DNA of 5,705 nucleotides from the NCBI GenBank assembly GCA_003557085.1, contig PWPR01000207.1, forward strand, positions 1 to 5,705, in the 5' to 3' direction. Source of the DNA: Clostridia bacterium. Its GTDB lineage: Bacteria > Bacillota > UBA994 > PWPR01. Positions within the stretch are counted from its first letter, which is position 1, and each line of letters opens with the position of its first letter. Made by a program: the position numbers and the translations under genes. The notes below the pieces were generated by a model that saw only the letters and a list, made by a program, of their open reading frames with translations, had not been told where the DNA came from and ran no database searches. Below are positions 1-5,705 of the stretch, piece after piece.

Positions 1-1
1 T

Positions 2-3000
2 GTTACTGGATCTGGAGGAATGAATATAGCTAAAGGTCTAGAAGTTGAGTTCGTCCAAGAGGTTGTGGCTTCAACTAAAGCAATTAACACATTTTATCCA
101 CAGGCAGATGTGGCAATAGAGCTTGGTGGAGAAGATGCTAAAATAATATACTTTACTAATGGTGTAGAGCAAAGAATGAACGGTATTTGTGCAGGGGGTA
201 CGGGTTCTTTTATCGACCAAATGGCAAGTTTACTCAAGGTTGATGCTGAAGGTCTAAATGATTTGGCAAAGGATTATGATTCCTTGTATCCCATAGCAGC
301 AAGATGTGGTGTGTTTGCAAAATCAGATATCCAACCACTTCTAAATGAAGGTGCTTCAAAAGAAAATATAGCTGCTTCAATTTTCCAAGCAGTAGTAATA
401 CAGACTATTAGTGGACTAGCGTGTGGCAGACCTATTAAAGGAAATGTAGCATTTTTAGGCGGTCCATTATACTTCTTATCAGAACTAAGGAAAAGATTTG
501 TTGAAACCCTAGATTTAAAAGAAAATAGAATTATTTTTCCTGAAGATTCACAATTGTTTATCGCTCTTGGAGCAGCTTTATCAAGTGAAGAATCTAAAGA
601 GTTGACGCTTAAAGATTTAATCGGAAAGCTTGATACCATAGATAAATTTGATATATCTGAAAAGAAAAGACTACCACAGTTATTCTCAAGTGAAGCTGAG
701 CTGGAAAAATTTGAAGAAAGACATAGCAAGAATTCAGTCAACCGCAAAGATTTAAGTACTTATGAAGGAGACTGTTTCTTAGGGATTGATGCAGGTTCAA
801 CAACCACCAAAGTAGCTTTAACAGATGAAGATAATAATTTACTTTATACTTTTTATGGCAGTAATGAAGGGAGTCCATTAAACTCTACTATTAAAGCTCT
901 TAAGGATTTGTACTATAAGCTACCGGAAAAAGCAGTAATTAGAAATTCTACAGTTACAGGCTATGGAGAGGCATTATTAAAAGCAGCCTTAAAAGTTGAT
1001 ATTGGAGAGATAGAAACAATAGCCCATTATAAAGCCGCTGAGTATTTTAGCCCAGGAGTTGACTTCATTTTAGACATTGGCGGACAAGACATGAAGTGTC
1101 TAAAGATTGAAGATGGAGTCATTGAAAGCATATTGCTAAATGAAGCATGTTCTTCGGGTTGTGGCTCATTTCTTGACACTTTTGCGAAATCTTTAGGATT
1201 AGAAATAGAAGATTTTGCCAAGGTGGCATTAAGTGCAAAGGAACCAGTAGATTTGGGAACTAGATGTACGGTATTTATGAATTCCAGAGTAAAACAAGCT
1301 CAAAAAGAAGGAGCTTCAGTGGGGGATATTTCTGCAGGACTATCCTATTCAGTTATAAAGAATGCTTTATTCAAGGTGATTAAGCTAAAATCACCAGATG
1401 AGCTAGGTGACAACATAGTTGTACAGGGTGGTACCTTTTACAACAATGCTGTTTTAAGAAGTTTAGAGCTTTTAGCTGAAAAAGAAGTTGTTAGACCTGA
1501 TATAGCTGGAATAATGGGAGCTTTTGGTGCTGCATTAATAGCACGCGATAAATATGAGAGCGGTTATGCTTCTACTTTGCTAGATGGTAAAGGACTTGAG
1601 GGCTTTTCAGTTAATTCTAAAATATCAAGATGTAAGTTGTGTTCAAATAATTGCATGATAACTATTAACACATTTAATGATGGAAATCGCTTTGTATTTG
1701 GTAATAGATGTGAACGTGGTGCTGGAAATAACAATAATTCTGACAGGCTTCCAAACCTATTTAATTATAAATATGAACAAGTTTTTGATTATAACTCCCT
1801 TAATGTAGATGAAGCAATAAGAGGAAAAGTTGGGATACCAAGAGTATTAAACATGTATGAAAACTATCCTTTTTGGCACACTTTCTTCACTGAATTAGGT
1901 TTTAGTGTTGAACTGTCTGGGCAGTCTTCTGCTGAGATGTATCAAAAAGGTATTGAGACTATTCCATCAGAATCTGTATGTTATCCAGGAAAAATAGTGC
2001 ATGGTCATATTATGGACTTAATTCAAAAGCAAAATGATTTCATTTTTTATCCTAGCTTAACTTATGAAAAAAAAGAAACAGAAGATGCTGATAATCACTA
2101 TAATTGTCCTATAGTAATTTCTTATCCAGAAGTGATTAAGAATAACATGAATATTTTAAGAGAAAAAGATATCAATTTCATGCATCCTTTTGTGCCTTAT
2201 GACAATGTAAAAGCATTAAAAAGAAGAATGTATGAAGTGATGTCAGATTTTGAAGTTAGTTTTAGTGAAATTTCTAAGAGCATTGATAAAGCTGAGTTAG
2301 AACAAAAGAAGTTTAAAGAGAAGATGAAAGTCAAAGGTGAAGAAGTTGTTACAGAGCTTAAAAGAAGGGGTTCTAAAGGTATAGTGCTTGCAGGCAGGCC
2401 ATATCATATTGACCCAGAGATAAATCATGGTATACCTGAGATGATTAACACCTTAGGTATGGCTGTACTAACTGAAGATTCAGTTTCCCACTTAGGAAAA
2501 ATTGATAGACCATTGAGAGTTCTCGATCAATGGGCTTACCATACTCGTTTGTATTCATCTGCATATTTTGTAGCTGAAACTGATAATTTAGAGCTAGTAC
2601 AATTGAACTCTTTTGGTTGTGGTCTTGATGCAATAACAACAGATCAAGTTCAGGAAATACTGAATAATCATTCTAGAATTTACACTACACTTAAGATTGA
2701 CGAGATTAACAACTTAGGAGCAGCTAGGATTAGAGTTAGATCACTAAAGGCAGCTATGCTAGAAAGAGAACGAGAAGGATTTATCCCAAAAAGAGTAAAT
2801 AAGAAGAACCACATAGTTAAGTTTACTAAGAAGATGAGGAAAACTCACACTATATTAGCACCTGATATGTCGCCAATACACTTTGACTTTTTAGAAGCTG
2901 CATTTAATGCTTCAGGCTATAAACTAAAGCTATTACCTGCTATTGATACAGATGCAGTAGATATAGGACTAAAATATGTAAACAATGATGCATGTTATCC

Positions 3001-4102
3001 TGCAATTATCGTTATCGGACAGTTAATAGAGGCACTTCAAACTGGGCAGTATGATTTAGACAACACCTCAGTAATAATGTCTCAAACTGGTGGAGGTTGT
3101 AGAGCATCAAATTACATAGGGTTATTGAGAAAAGCATTAAGAGATTCTGGGTTTGAGAACATTCCTGTTATATCGCTTAGTGCAACAGGCATGGAAAAGA
3201 ACCCTGGATTTAAATATACACCAAAGTTAATGGATAGAGCATTAATGGCCTTAATTTATGGTGATCTATTGATGAATGTCTTATATAGGGTGAGACCTTA
3301 TGAAAGATTTGAAGGTTCTGCAAATAATCTTTATGAAAAGTGGAGTAAAAAATGTCAAAAGTCAATAAGGTCTGGGACTAGGAAGGACTTTAAAAGAAAT
3401 GTGGAGCAGATTGTCAAAGAATTTGATGAGTTAGAAATTTTAGACATTACGAAACCAAAAGTAGGCTTGGTAGGAGAAATACTAGTGAAGTTTCACCCAG
3501 TAGCTAATAATGACGTAGTGAAAGTTGTAGAAGATGAGGGTGGAGAAGCTGTAATGCCAAGTATGACAGATTTTTTCCTATACATGGCCCATTATCATGA
3601 TTATAGTTACAAGAAATTAGCAGGTTCTAAAAAAGCACAAGTAATAGGTAAAATGGTAATAAAATTAGTTGAGTTCTATAGAAGAACCTATCATAAAGCA
3701 CTCAAAGAATCTAAAAGATTCCACGCTCCAATTCCTATTGAGGAGCTAGCACAAAAAGCTTCTCAGGTTATTTCATTAGGCAATAATACAGGTGAAGGTT
3801 GGTTTCTCACGGGTGAAATGATTGAACTTATTGAGACTGGCGCTGAAAACATTATATGTATGCAACCATTTGGATGTTTGCCAAATCATGTAACTGGAAA
3901 AGGCGTTATTAAAGAGCTTAGAAGACAATATAAAAATGCAAACATAGTTGCAGTTGATTATGATCCAGGCGCAAGTGAGGTAAATCAGTTAAACAGGATA
4001 AAACTTATGATTTCAACAGCTTTTGATAATATAAAAGAAGAAAACAAAAAGAGAAATGCAAAAGAAGAAACACATTATGATAAAAGAAATATTAGTAGAT
4101 AA
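2..4102 (+). CDS. Giant acyl-CoA dehydratase activase-related protein (tandem BcrA/BadF ATPases plus dehydratase-like halves), 5'-truncated
   Basis: Residues are numbered from the ATG at 20, but the frame is open to the window edge. The codons before that ATG read VTGSGG, a conserved internal motif of the ATPase family, so the true start is upstream. By comparison with the second ATPase domain, roughly 65 or more residues are missing; 1366 are visible. Order of parts: ATPase domain 1 (to ~190; LGGEDAK 35-41; Cys57 in CAGGTGSF and Cys96 in ARCGVFA); ATPase domain 2 (~253-510; GIDAGSTTTK 255-264, LDIGGQDMK 351-359, Cys377, Cys416); a four-Cys segment (538, 541, 545, 564); a DUF2229-like region (~604-900; CYPGK at 654, GRPYHIDPE 792-800, SFGCGLD 864-870); and a C-terminal dehydratase-like region (~940-1335; ACYPA 991-995, GGGCRAS 1024-1030, PFGCLPNH 1283-1290). 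Known of the family: activators use ATP to drive low-potential electron transfer from a [4Fe-4S] cluster to a dehydratase or reductase. The substrate of these fused forms is unclear to me. Probably cytosolic. No redox partner gene is visible in the window. Family assignment is strong; the reaction is not assigned. Confidence 0.93.
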   Translation, partial: VTGSGGMNIAKGLEVEFVQEVVASTKAINTFYPQADVAIELGGEDAKIIYFTNGVEQRMNGICAGGTGSFIDQMASLLKVDAEGLNDLAKDYDSLYPIAARCGVFAKSDIQPLLNEGASKENIAASIFQAVVIQTISGLACGRPIKGNVAFLGGPLYFLSELRKRFVETLDLKENRIIFPEDSQLFIALGAALSSEESKELTLKDLIGKLDTIDKFDISEKKRLPQLFSSEAELEKFEERHSKNSVNRKDLSTYEGDCFLGIDAGSTTTKVALTDEDNNLLYTFYGSNEGSPLNSTIKALKDLYYKLPEKAVIRNSTVTGYGEALLKAALKVDIGEIETIAHYKAAEYFSPGVDFILDIGGQDMKCLKIEDGVIESILLNEACSSGCGSFLDTFAKSLGLEIEDFAKVALSAKEPVDLGTRCTVFMNSRVKQAQKEGASVGDISAGLSYSVIKNALFKVIKLKSPDELGDNIVVQGGTFYNNAVLRSLELLAEKEVVRPDIAGIMGAFGAALIARDKYESGYASTLLDGKGLEGFSVNSKISRCKLCSNNCMITINTFNDGNRFVFGNRCERGAGNNNNSDRLPNLFNYKYEQVFDYNSLNVDEAIRGKVGIPRVLNMYENYPFWHTFFTELGFSVELSGQSSAEMYQKGIETIPSESVCYPGKIVHGHIMDLIQKQNDFIFYPSLTYEKKETEDADNHYNCPIVISYPEVIKNNMNILREKDINFMHPFVPYDNVKALKRRMYEVMSDFEVSFSEISKSIDKAELEQKKFKEKMKVKGEEVVTELKRRGSKGIVLAGRPYHIDPEINHGIPEMINTLGMAVLTEDSVSHLGKIDRPLRVLDQWAYHTRLYSSAYFVAETDNLELVQLNSFGCGLDAITTDQVQEILNNHSRIYTTLKIDEINNLGAARIRVRSLKAAMLEREREGFIPKRVNKKNHIVKFTKKMRKTHTILAPDMSPIHFDFLEAAFNASGYKLKLLPAIDTDAVDIGLKYVNNDACYPAIIVIGQLIEALQTGQYDLDNTSVIMSQTGGGCRASNYIGLLRKALRDSGFENIPVISLSATGMEKNPGFKYTPKLMDRALMALIYGDLLMNVLYRVRPYERFEGSANNLYEKWSKKCQKSIRSGTRKDFKRNVEQIVKEFDELEILDITKPKVGLVGEILVKFHPVANNDVVKVVEDEGGEAVMPSMTDFFLYMAHYHDYSYKKLAGSKKAQVIGKMVIKLVEFYRRTYHKALKESKRFHAPIPIEELAQKASQVISLGNNTGEGWFLTGEMIELIETGAENIICMQPFGCLPNHVTGKGVIKELRRQYKNANIVAVDYDPGASEVNQLNRIKLMISTAFDNIKEENKKRNAKEETHYDKRNISR

Positions 4103-4128
4103 AAAAGGGCCTTTTTAAGGCTCTTTTT
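4102..4128 (+). terminator. Intrinsic terminator of the giant activase gene
   Basis: The arm AAAAAGGGCC (4102-4111) pairs with GGCTCTTTTT (4119-4128) across a 7-base loop, giving 10 pairs with one G-T wobble (4108/4122). The T-run in the 3' arm supplies the U-tract. The A-run of the 5' arm overlaps the last base of the stop codon (4100-4102). Because the A-tract mirrors the T-tract, the element could also stop transcription from the opposite strand. It separates the giant gene from the PPC gene downstream. Confidence 0.88.
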
Positions 4129-4138
4129 ATGTTTAATG

Positions 4139-4167
4139 TTCATTAATTATACAAATAGGTTTATAAT
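4139..4167 (+). promoter_or_regulatory. Candidate sigma-A promoter for the PPC/membrane-protein operon
   Basis: A perfect -10 hexamer TATAAT lies at 4162-4167. A weak -35-like TTCATT (three of six consensus bases) lies at 4139-4144, with a 17-base spacer. The site sits just after the upstream terminator, where a new promoter is expected. The predicted transcript start near 4174 would leave a leader of about 90 bases. The surroundings are very AT-rich, so a chance -10 match is possible. Confidence 0.5.
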
Positions 4168-4169
4168 GA

Positions 4170-4205
4170 ATATATGATTTTAAGTGCACATATAAAATTC
4201 TATGT
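4170..4205 (+). repeat. Imperfect AT-rich inverted repeat in the leader of the PPC gene
   Basis: ATTTTA (4177-4182) is the exact reverse complement of TAAAAT (4193-4198). Pairing continues outward through a G-T wobble and one mismatch (4175/4200) to 4170/4205. The 10-base loop contains the palindrome GTGCAC (4184-4189). It lies at or just after the predicted transcription start, so it could be an operator or a leader hairpin. The low sequence complexity means it may also be chance. Confidence 0.35.
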
Positions 4206-4252
4206 ATAGAAAGTAGATAAACTTAGCATTGAAGTATAACATGAGAAAGACT

Positions 4253-4259
4253 AAGGAGG
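4253..4259 (+). promoter_or_regulatory. Shine-Dalgarno site that sets the PPC gene start at 4265
   Basis: AAGGAGG, near-perfect complementarity to the 16S rRNA tail, ends five bases before the ATG at 4265. The in-frame upstream ATGs at 4229 and 4241 have no comparable site, and the residues they would add do not resemble the domain. This decides the start. Confidence 0.9.
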
Positions 4260-4264
4260 GCACC

Positions 4265-4681
4265 ATGAAATTCAAGAAGACTGAAGGCATTTTGTTCATA
4301 CGATTCGAGCAAGGAGAAGAAATAATTGGTAAGCTAAGAGAGCTTTGTGAAGATTTAAAGCTTAAAGCTGGTTTAATCAGCGCTATTGGCGCTTTTGAAG
4401 AAGCCACACTAGGCTTTTTCAATCTAAATAAGCAGGAGTATCACAAGAAGGATTTTAAAGGCAGCTTTGAGATTGTTTCTTTAACTGGTAATCTAACTGA
4501 GATGGATAACAAGCCCTATTTGCATATACATGCTTGTCTTGGAGATGCGGATTTTAATACATATGGGGGCCATTTAGATAGAGGTATTGTTAGTGCTACC
4601 TGTGAGATGATTATTGTAACAACAGGTGAAAAAATTGATCGATTTAAGGGCAAATATAATTTAAACTTACTAAAATTATAA
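4265..4681 (+). CDS. Stand-alone PPC/DUF296-domain protein
   Basis: This 138-residue protein matches the PPC (plants and prokaryotes conserved, DUF296) domain along almost its whole length. Visible family landmarks are SAIGAFEEATLGFF (39-52), the GSFEIVSLTGNL segment (66-77), HIHACLGD (87-94), GGHL (101-104) and a hydrophobic last strand near 113-119. His87, His89 and His103 are placed like the presumed metal-binding histidines of prokaryotic members. There is no AT-hook (no RGRP-type motif), unlike the plant nuclear proteins, so DNA binding cannot be assumed. Members form trimers; their bacterial role is poorly defined. No signal peptide or membrane segment is seen, so a cytosolic location is likely. 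It is the first gene after a terminator and candidate promoter, and only 14 bases separate it from the membrane-protein gene, suggesting cotranscription. A longer frame opens at 4229, but the strong ribosome site favours 4265. Confidence 0.9.
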   Translation: MKFKKTEGILFIRFEQGEEIIGKLRELCEDLKLKAGLISAIGAFEEATLGFFNLNKQEYHKKDFKGSFEIVSLTGNLTEMDNKPYLHIHACLGDADFNTYGGHLDRGIVSATCEMIIVTTGEKIDRFKGKYNLNLLKL

Positions 4682-4695
4682 AACTTATGGGGTGA

Positions 4696-5271
4696 ATGAT
4701 GAAAAGTGAAAGATTAAGCAAATCATGGACTATCTCTGTTTCAATATTTGGAAGTACAATAGTGAAAAAGCAGCTATTCCTAGCTATTGGGTTTCCTACT
4801 ATAACTATTCTAGCAATTTTAATTATAGCATCTGAAGGTAATATTGTTCAAAGTGGAGTTATATATTTCATCTATATTTTAATGGCACTATTTATTCTAA
4901 CTTATATTTTTATTAAACTAGTTTATAAAGGAAAAACTAATATGAGTTTTATCTTAGATGATACAGGCATATCTTTTGGAACTTCTACAAAAGAGCAAAA
5001 AAAGACAAGAGTTCTTGGAAATTTGACTATGATACTTGGTTTGCTTTCAAAATCCCCTGGTGCAATTTCAGCAGGATATGTATCAAGACTTAATCAACAA
5101 AACTATATAAAATGGAAAGATATAAATAAAATATCGTATTACCCTAAGGACAGCTTAATATATGTAAAAGAGAACTTTGCAAGTAAAATAGCAATACATT
5201 GTCATGATTATAATTATGATGACATAAAGCAAATAATAGAATATAAAACTGGGCAAGTTGATTCTTTATAA
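4696..5271 (+). CDS. Small membrane-hairpin protein of unknown function, possible PH-like C-terminal domain
   Basis: I do not recognise a named family. The 191-residue product has a short polar N-terminus with basic residues (Lys24-Lys25), two hydrophobic helices at about 26-45 and 54-77, a basic boundary (Lys78, Lys80) and a soluble C-terminal part. By the positive-inside rule both ends face the cytosol. The tail shows strand-like segments (FILDDTGISFG 85-95; YIKWKDINKISYY 137-149; SLIYVKE 153-159) and a final helix near 174-183. This pattern resembles bacterial PH-like/YcxB-like membrane proteins, where a W-x-D-I motif precedes a strand. A weakly hydrophobic Gly/Ser-rich stretch at 106-129 is an unusual insertion. 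GGGGTGA at 4689-4695 lies very close to the ATG at 4696. The adjacent ATG at 4699 has better spacing (six bases after GGGG), so the real product may be 190 residues. It probably shares a transcript with the PPC gene. Confidence 0.75.
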   Translation: MMKSERLSKSWTISVSIFGSTIVKKQLFLAIGFPTITILAILIIASEGNIVQSGVIYFIYILMALFILTYIFIKLVYKGKTNMSFILDDTGISFGTSTKEQKKTRVLGNLTMILGLLSKSPGAISAGYVSRLNQQNYIKWKDINKISYYPKDSLIYVKENFASKIAIHCHDYNYDDIKQIIEYKTGQVDSL

Positions 5272-5299
5272 GTCAGTATAAATATGATAGAATATAAAA
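5236..5299 (+). repeat. Pair of 13-base direct repeats flanking the end of the membrane gene
   Basis: ATAGAATATAAAA occurs exactly at 5236-5248, inside the membrane-protein gene, and at 5287-5299, in the spacer before selD. The copies start 51 bases apart. They could be paired protein-binding sites upstream of selD, but the AT-only composition makes chance a serious alternative. Confidence 0.3.
5258..5288 (+). promoter_or_regulatory. Weak candidate promoter for selD
   Basis: TTGATT (5258-5263) and TATGAT (5283-5288) each match four or five of six sigma-A consensus bases, but the 19-base spacer is longer than ideal. The pair overlaps the end of the membrane-protein gene. No terminator is visible before selD, so selD may instead be served by read-through from the upstream operon. 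Confidence 0.25.
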
Positions 5300-5332
5300 G
5301 AGATGAATGTTTAAAATAAAATAAAGTTATAT

Positions 5333-5338
5333 GGTGGT
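5333..5338 (+). promoter_or_regulatory. Ribosome binding site of selD
   Basis: GGTGGT differs from the canonical GGAGGT by one base and lies four bases before the ATG at 5343. That ATG places the TGA at codon 17, exactly the catalytic position of SelD, which supports this start over later ATGs. Confidence 0.7.
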
Positions 5339-5342
5339 AAAT

Positions 5343-5705
5343 ATGAGTGATAAAATGAAAAGACTGACACAAATGAGCAGAAGTGCTGGTTGAGCAGCAA
5401 AAATTGGACCAGGTGTCCTGGCACAAGTTATGTGTCAAATGGAAATAGATGTAGATGAAAACTTGCTTGTTGGAATAGAAACATCAGACGATGCAGCTGT
5501 TTATAAAATAAATGATGATTTAGCAATAGTTCAAACAGTTGATTTTTTTACACCTGTTGTTGATAATCCATACTTGTATGGTCAAATAGCTGCTGCTAAT
5601 TCATTGAGTGATATATATGCAATGGGTGCAGACCCAAAATTGGCAATGAATATTTTTTGTTTTCCTGAAGATCTTGATAGTGAATCTATAGATAGGATAT
5701 TAAGA
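5343..5705 (+). CDS. selD: Selenophosphate synthetase SelD, selenocysteine-containing, 3'-truncated by the window
   Basis: SelD makes selenophosphate from selenide and ATP, the selenium donor for Sec-tRNA synthesis and for 2-selenouridine in tRNA. The first 121 codons are present, reading through an in-frame TGA at codon 17 (5391-5393). Aligned by eye with E. coli SelD, Sec17 replaces catalytic Cys17 and Lys20 is kept (SAG-U-AAKIGPG). Cys19 of E. coli is Ala here. The Mg/ATP-binding aspartates are in place: Asp50 (SDDAAVY), Asp67 (TVDFFTP) and Asp90 (SLSDIYAMG), equivalent to E. coli 51, 68 and 91. The VVDNP motif at 72-76 is also typical. This is the N-terminal half of the AIRS-type fold; the C-terminal half lies beyond 5705. 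A SECIS-like hairpin follows the TGA. A standard caller would end the frame at 5393 or start late at an internal ATG such as 5430, losing the active site. The enzyme is cytosolic. Sec insertion implies that selA, selB and selC exist elsewhere in the genome. Confidence 0.96.
5391..5393 (+). other. In-frame TGA read as selenocysteine (codon 17 of selD)
   Basis: SelD homology continues without a break in the same frame on both sides of this TGA, from RLTQMS before it to AAKIGPG and the DDAAV motif after it. The codon falls on the residue that is catalytic Cys or Sec in the family. A true stop or sequencing error would be unlikely to land exactly there together with a downstream hairpin. Confidence 0.94.
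5404..5426 (+). promoter_or_regulatory. Bacterial SECIS hairpin in selD
   Basis: The upper stem CCAGG (5409-5413) pairs with CCTGG (5417-5421) around the loop TGT (5414-5416). The lower stem TTG (5404-5406) pairs with CAA (5424-5426) across a small internal loop (GA opposite CA). Twenty bases separate the TGA from the apical loop, and a G is the second loop base. Both fit the known bacterial SECIS consensus. SelB with Sec-tRNA would bind here to recode the UGA. The hairpin is itself coding (about codons 21-28). Confidence 0.85.

Noticed and set aside
20..22. ATG preceded by GGAGGA as the true start of the giant activase gene
   Set aside because: The GGAGGA lies immediately against the ATG with no usable spacing, and it encodes Gly-Gly of the conserved VTGSGG motif. 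The frame is open to the window edge and the first ATPase domain would lack its nucleotide-binding N-terminus.
274..747. 157-codon open frame on the minus strand
   Set aside because: It is antisense to strongly conserved ATPase-domain coding sequence and its product resembles no family I know. The same applies to the minus-strand frames at 1027-1221 and 2445-2639.
4229..4264. Upstream in-frame ATGs (4229, 4241) as start of the PPC gene
   Set aside because: Neither has a ribosome binding site, whereas AAGGAGG is ideally spaced before 4265 and the domain begins there.
4103..4264. Riboswitch, T-box or small RNA in the intergenic region
   Set aside because: No T-box, S-box or other conserved leader core was recognised; only the terminator, candidate promoter and inverted repeat are visible.
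4180..4422. 80-codon open frame on the minus strand across the PPC gene start
   Set aside because: It overlaps the real PPC gene and its leader, and has no recognisable protein features.
5391..5393. TGA as a genuine stop or frameshift making selD a pseudogene
   Set aside because: Homology continues in the same frame, the codon lies on the catalytic Cys/Sec position, and a SECIS-like hairpin follows.
5430..5432. Internal ATG as start of a shortened selD
   Set aside because: It would remove the catalytic Sec17 and Lys20, and the upstream frame clearly encodes SelD sequence with its own ribosome binding site.
5214..5438. 74-codon open frame on the minus strand across the selD start
   Set aside because: It is antisense to selD and the end of the membrane gene, is rich in Cys/His/Ser from reverse-complement codons, and resembles no family I know.
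1..5705. CRISPR array, tRNA or rRNA genes, insertion sequence or phage attachment site
   Set aside because: No spaced repeats, cloverleaf, transposase or terminal inverted repeats were found on either strand by eye.

Overview
The window is AT-rich DNA, with strong Shine-Dalgarno sites, A/T-ending codons and a compact intrinsic terminator. It also contains a selenocysteine-dependent selD. Together these point to an anaerobic Clostridia-type Firmicute, possibly an amino-acid fermenter. The lifestyle is inferred from the gene families. The species cannot be named from the sequence alone. All genes I can support lie on the + strand.

Layout: (1) Positions 2-4102 hold the 3' bulk of a giant gene whose 5' end lies outside the window. 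It encodes an 'acyl-CoA dehydratase activase-related' protein. It has two BadF/BcrA-type ATPase domains, a four-cysteine linker, and two tandem regions resembling the 2-hydroxyacyl-CoA dehydratase (HgdA/HgdB-like) fold. An intrinsic terminator overlaps its stop codon. (2) A 162-base intergenic region carries that terminator, a plausible sigma-A promoter and an imperfect AT-rich inverted repeat. (3) Positions 4265-4681 encode a stand-alone PPC/DUF296-domain protein with a putative three-histidine metal site. (4) Fourteen bases later comes a small protein with a two-helix membrane hairpin and a possible PH-like tail (4696-5271). These two genes probably form one transcript. (5) At 5343 begins selD, selenophosphate synthetase. 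Codon 17, the catalytic cysteine position in E. coli SelD, is TGA. A bacterial SECIS-like hairpin follows at the expected distance. The gene runs off the right edge. Conventional ORF calling stops at the TGA and misses the first 17 codons.

How the genes relate: the giant Fe-S ATPase is transcriptionally insulated by its terminator. The PPC and membrane genes form a short operon. No terminator is visible between them and selD, so read-through into selD is possible. SelD makes the selenophosphate needed for Sec-tRNA synthesis, and here it needs Sec itself. That creates a self-dependent loop in the selenium pathway. The two most rewarding observations are the Sec-encoding SelD with its SECIS, and the giant protein's architecture. 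That protein appears to combine in one chain what the archetypal dehydratase system splits between an activator homodimer and a two-subunit dehydratase.
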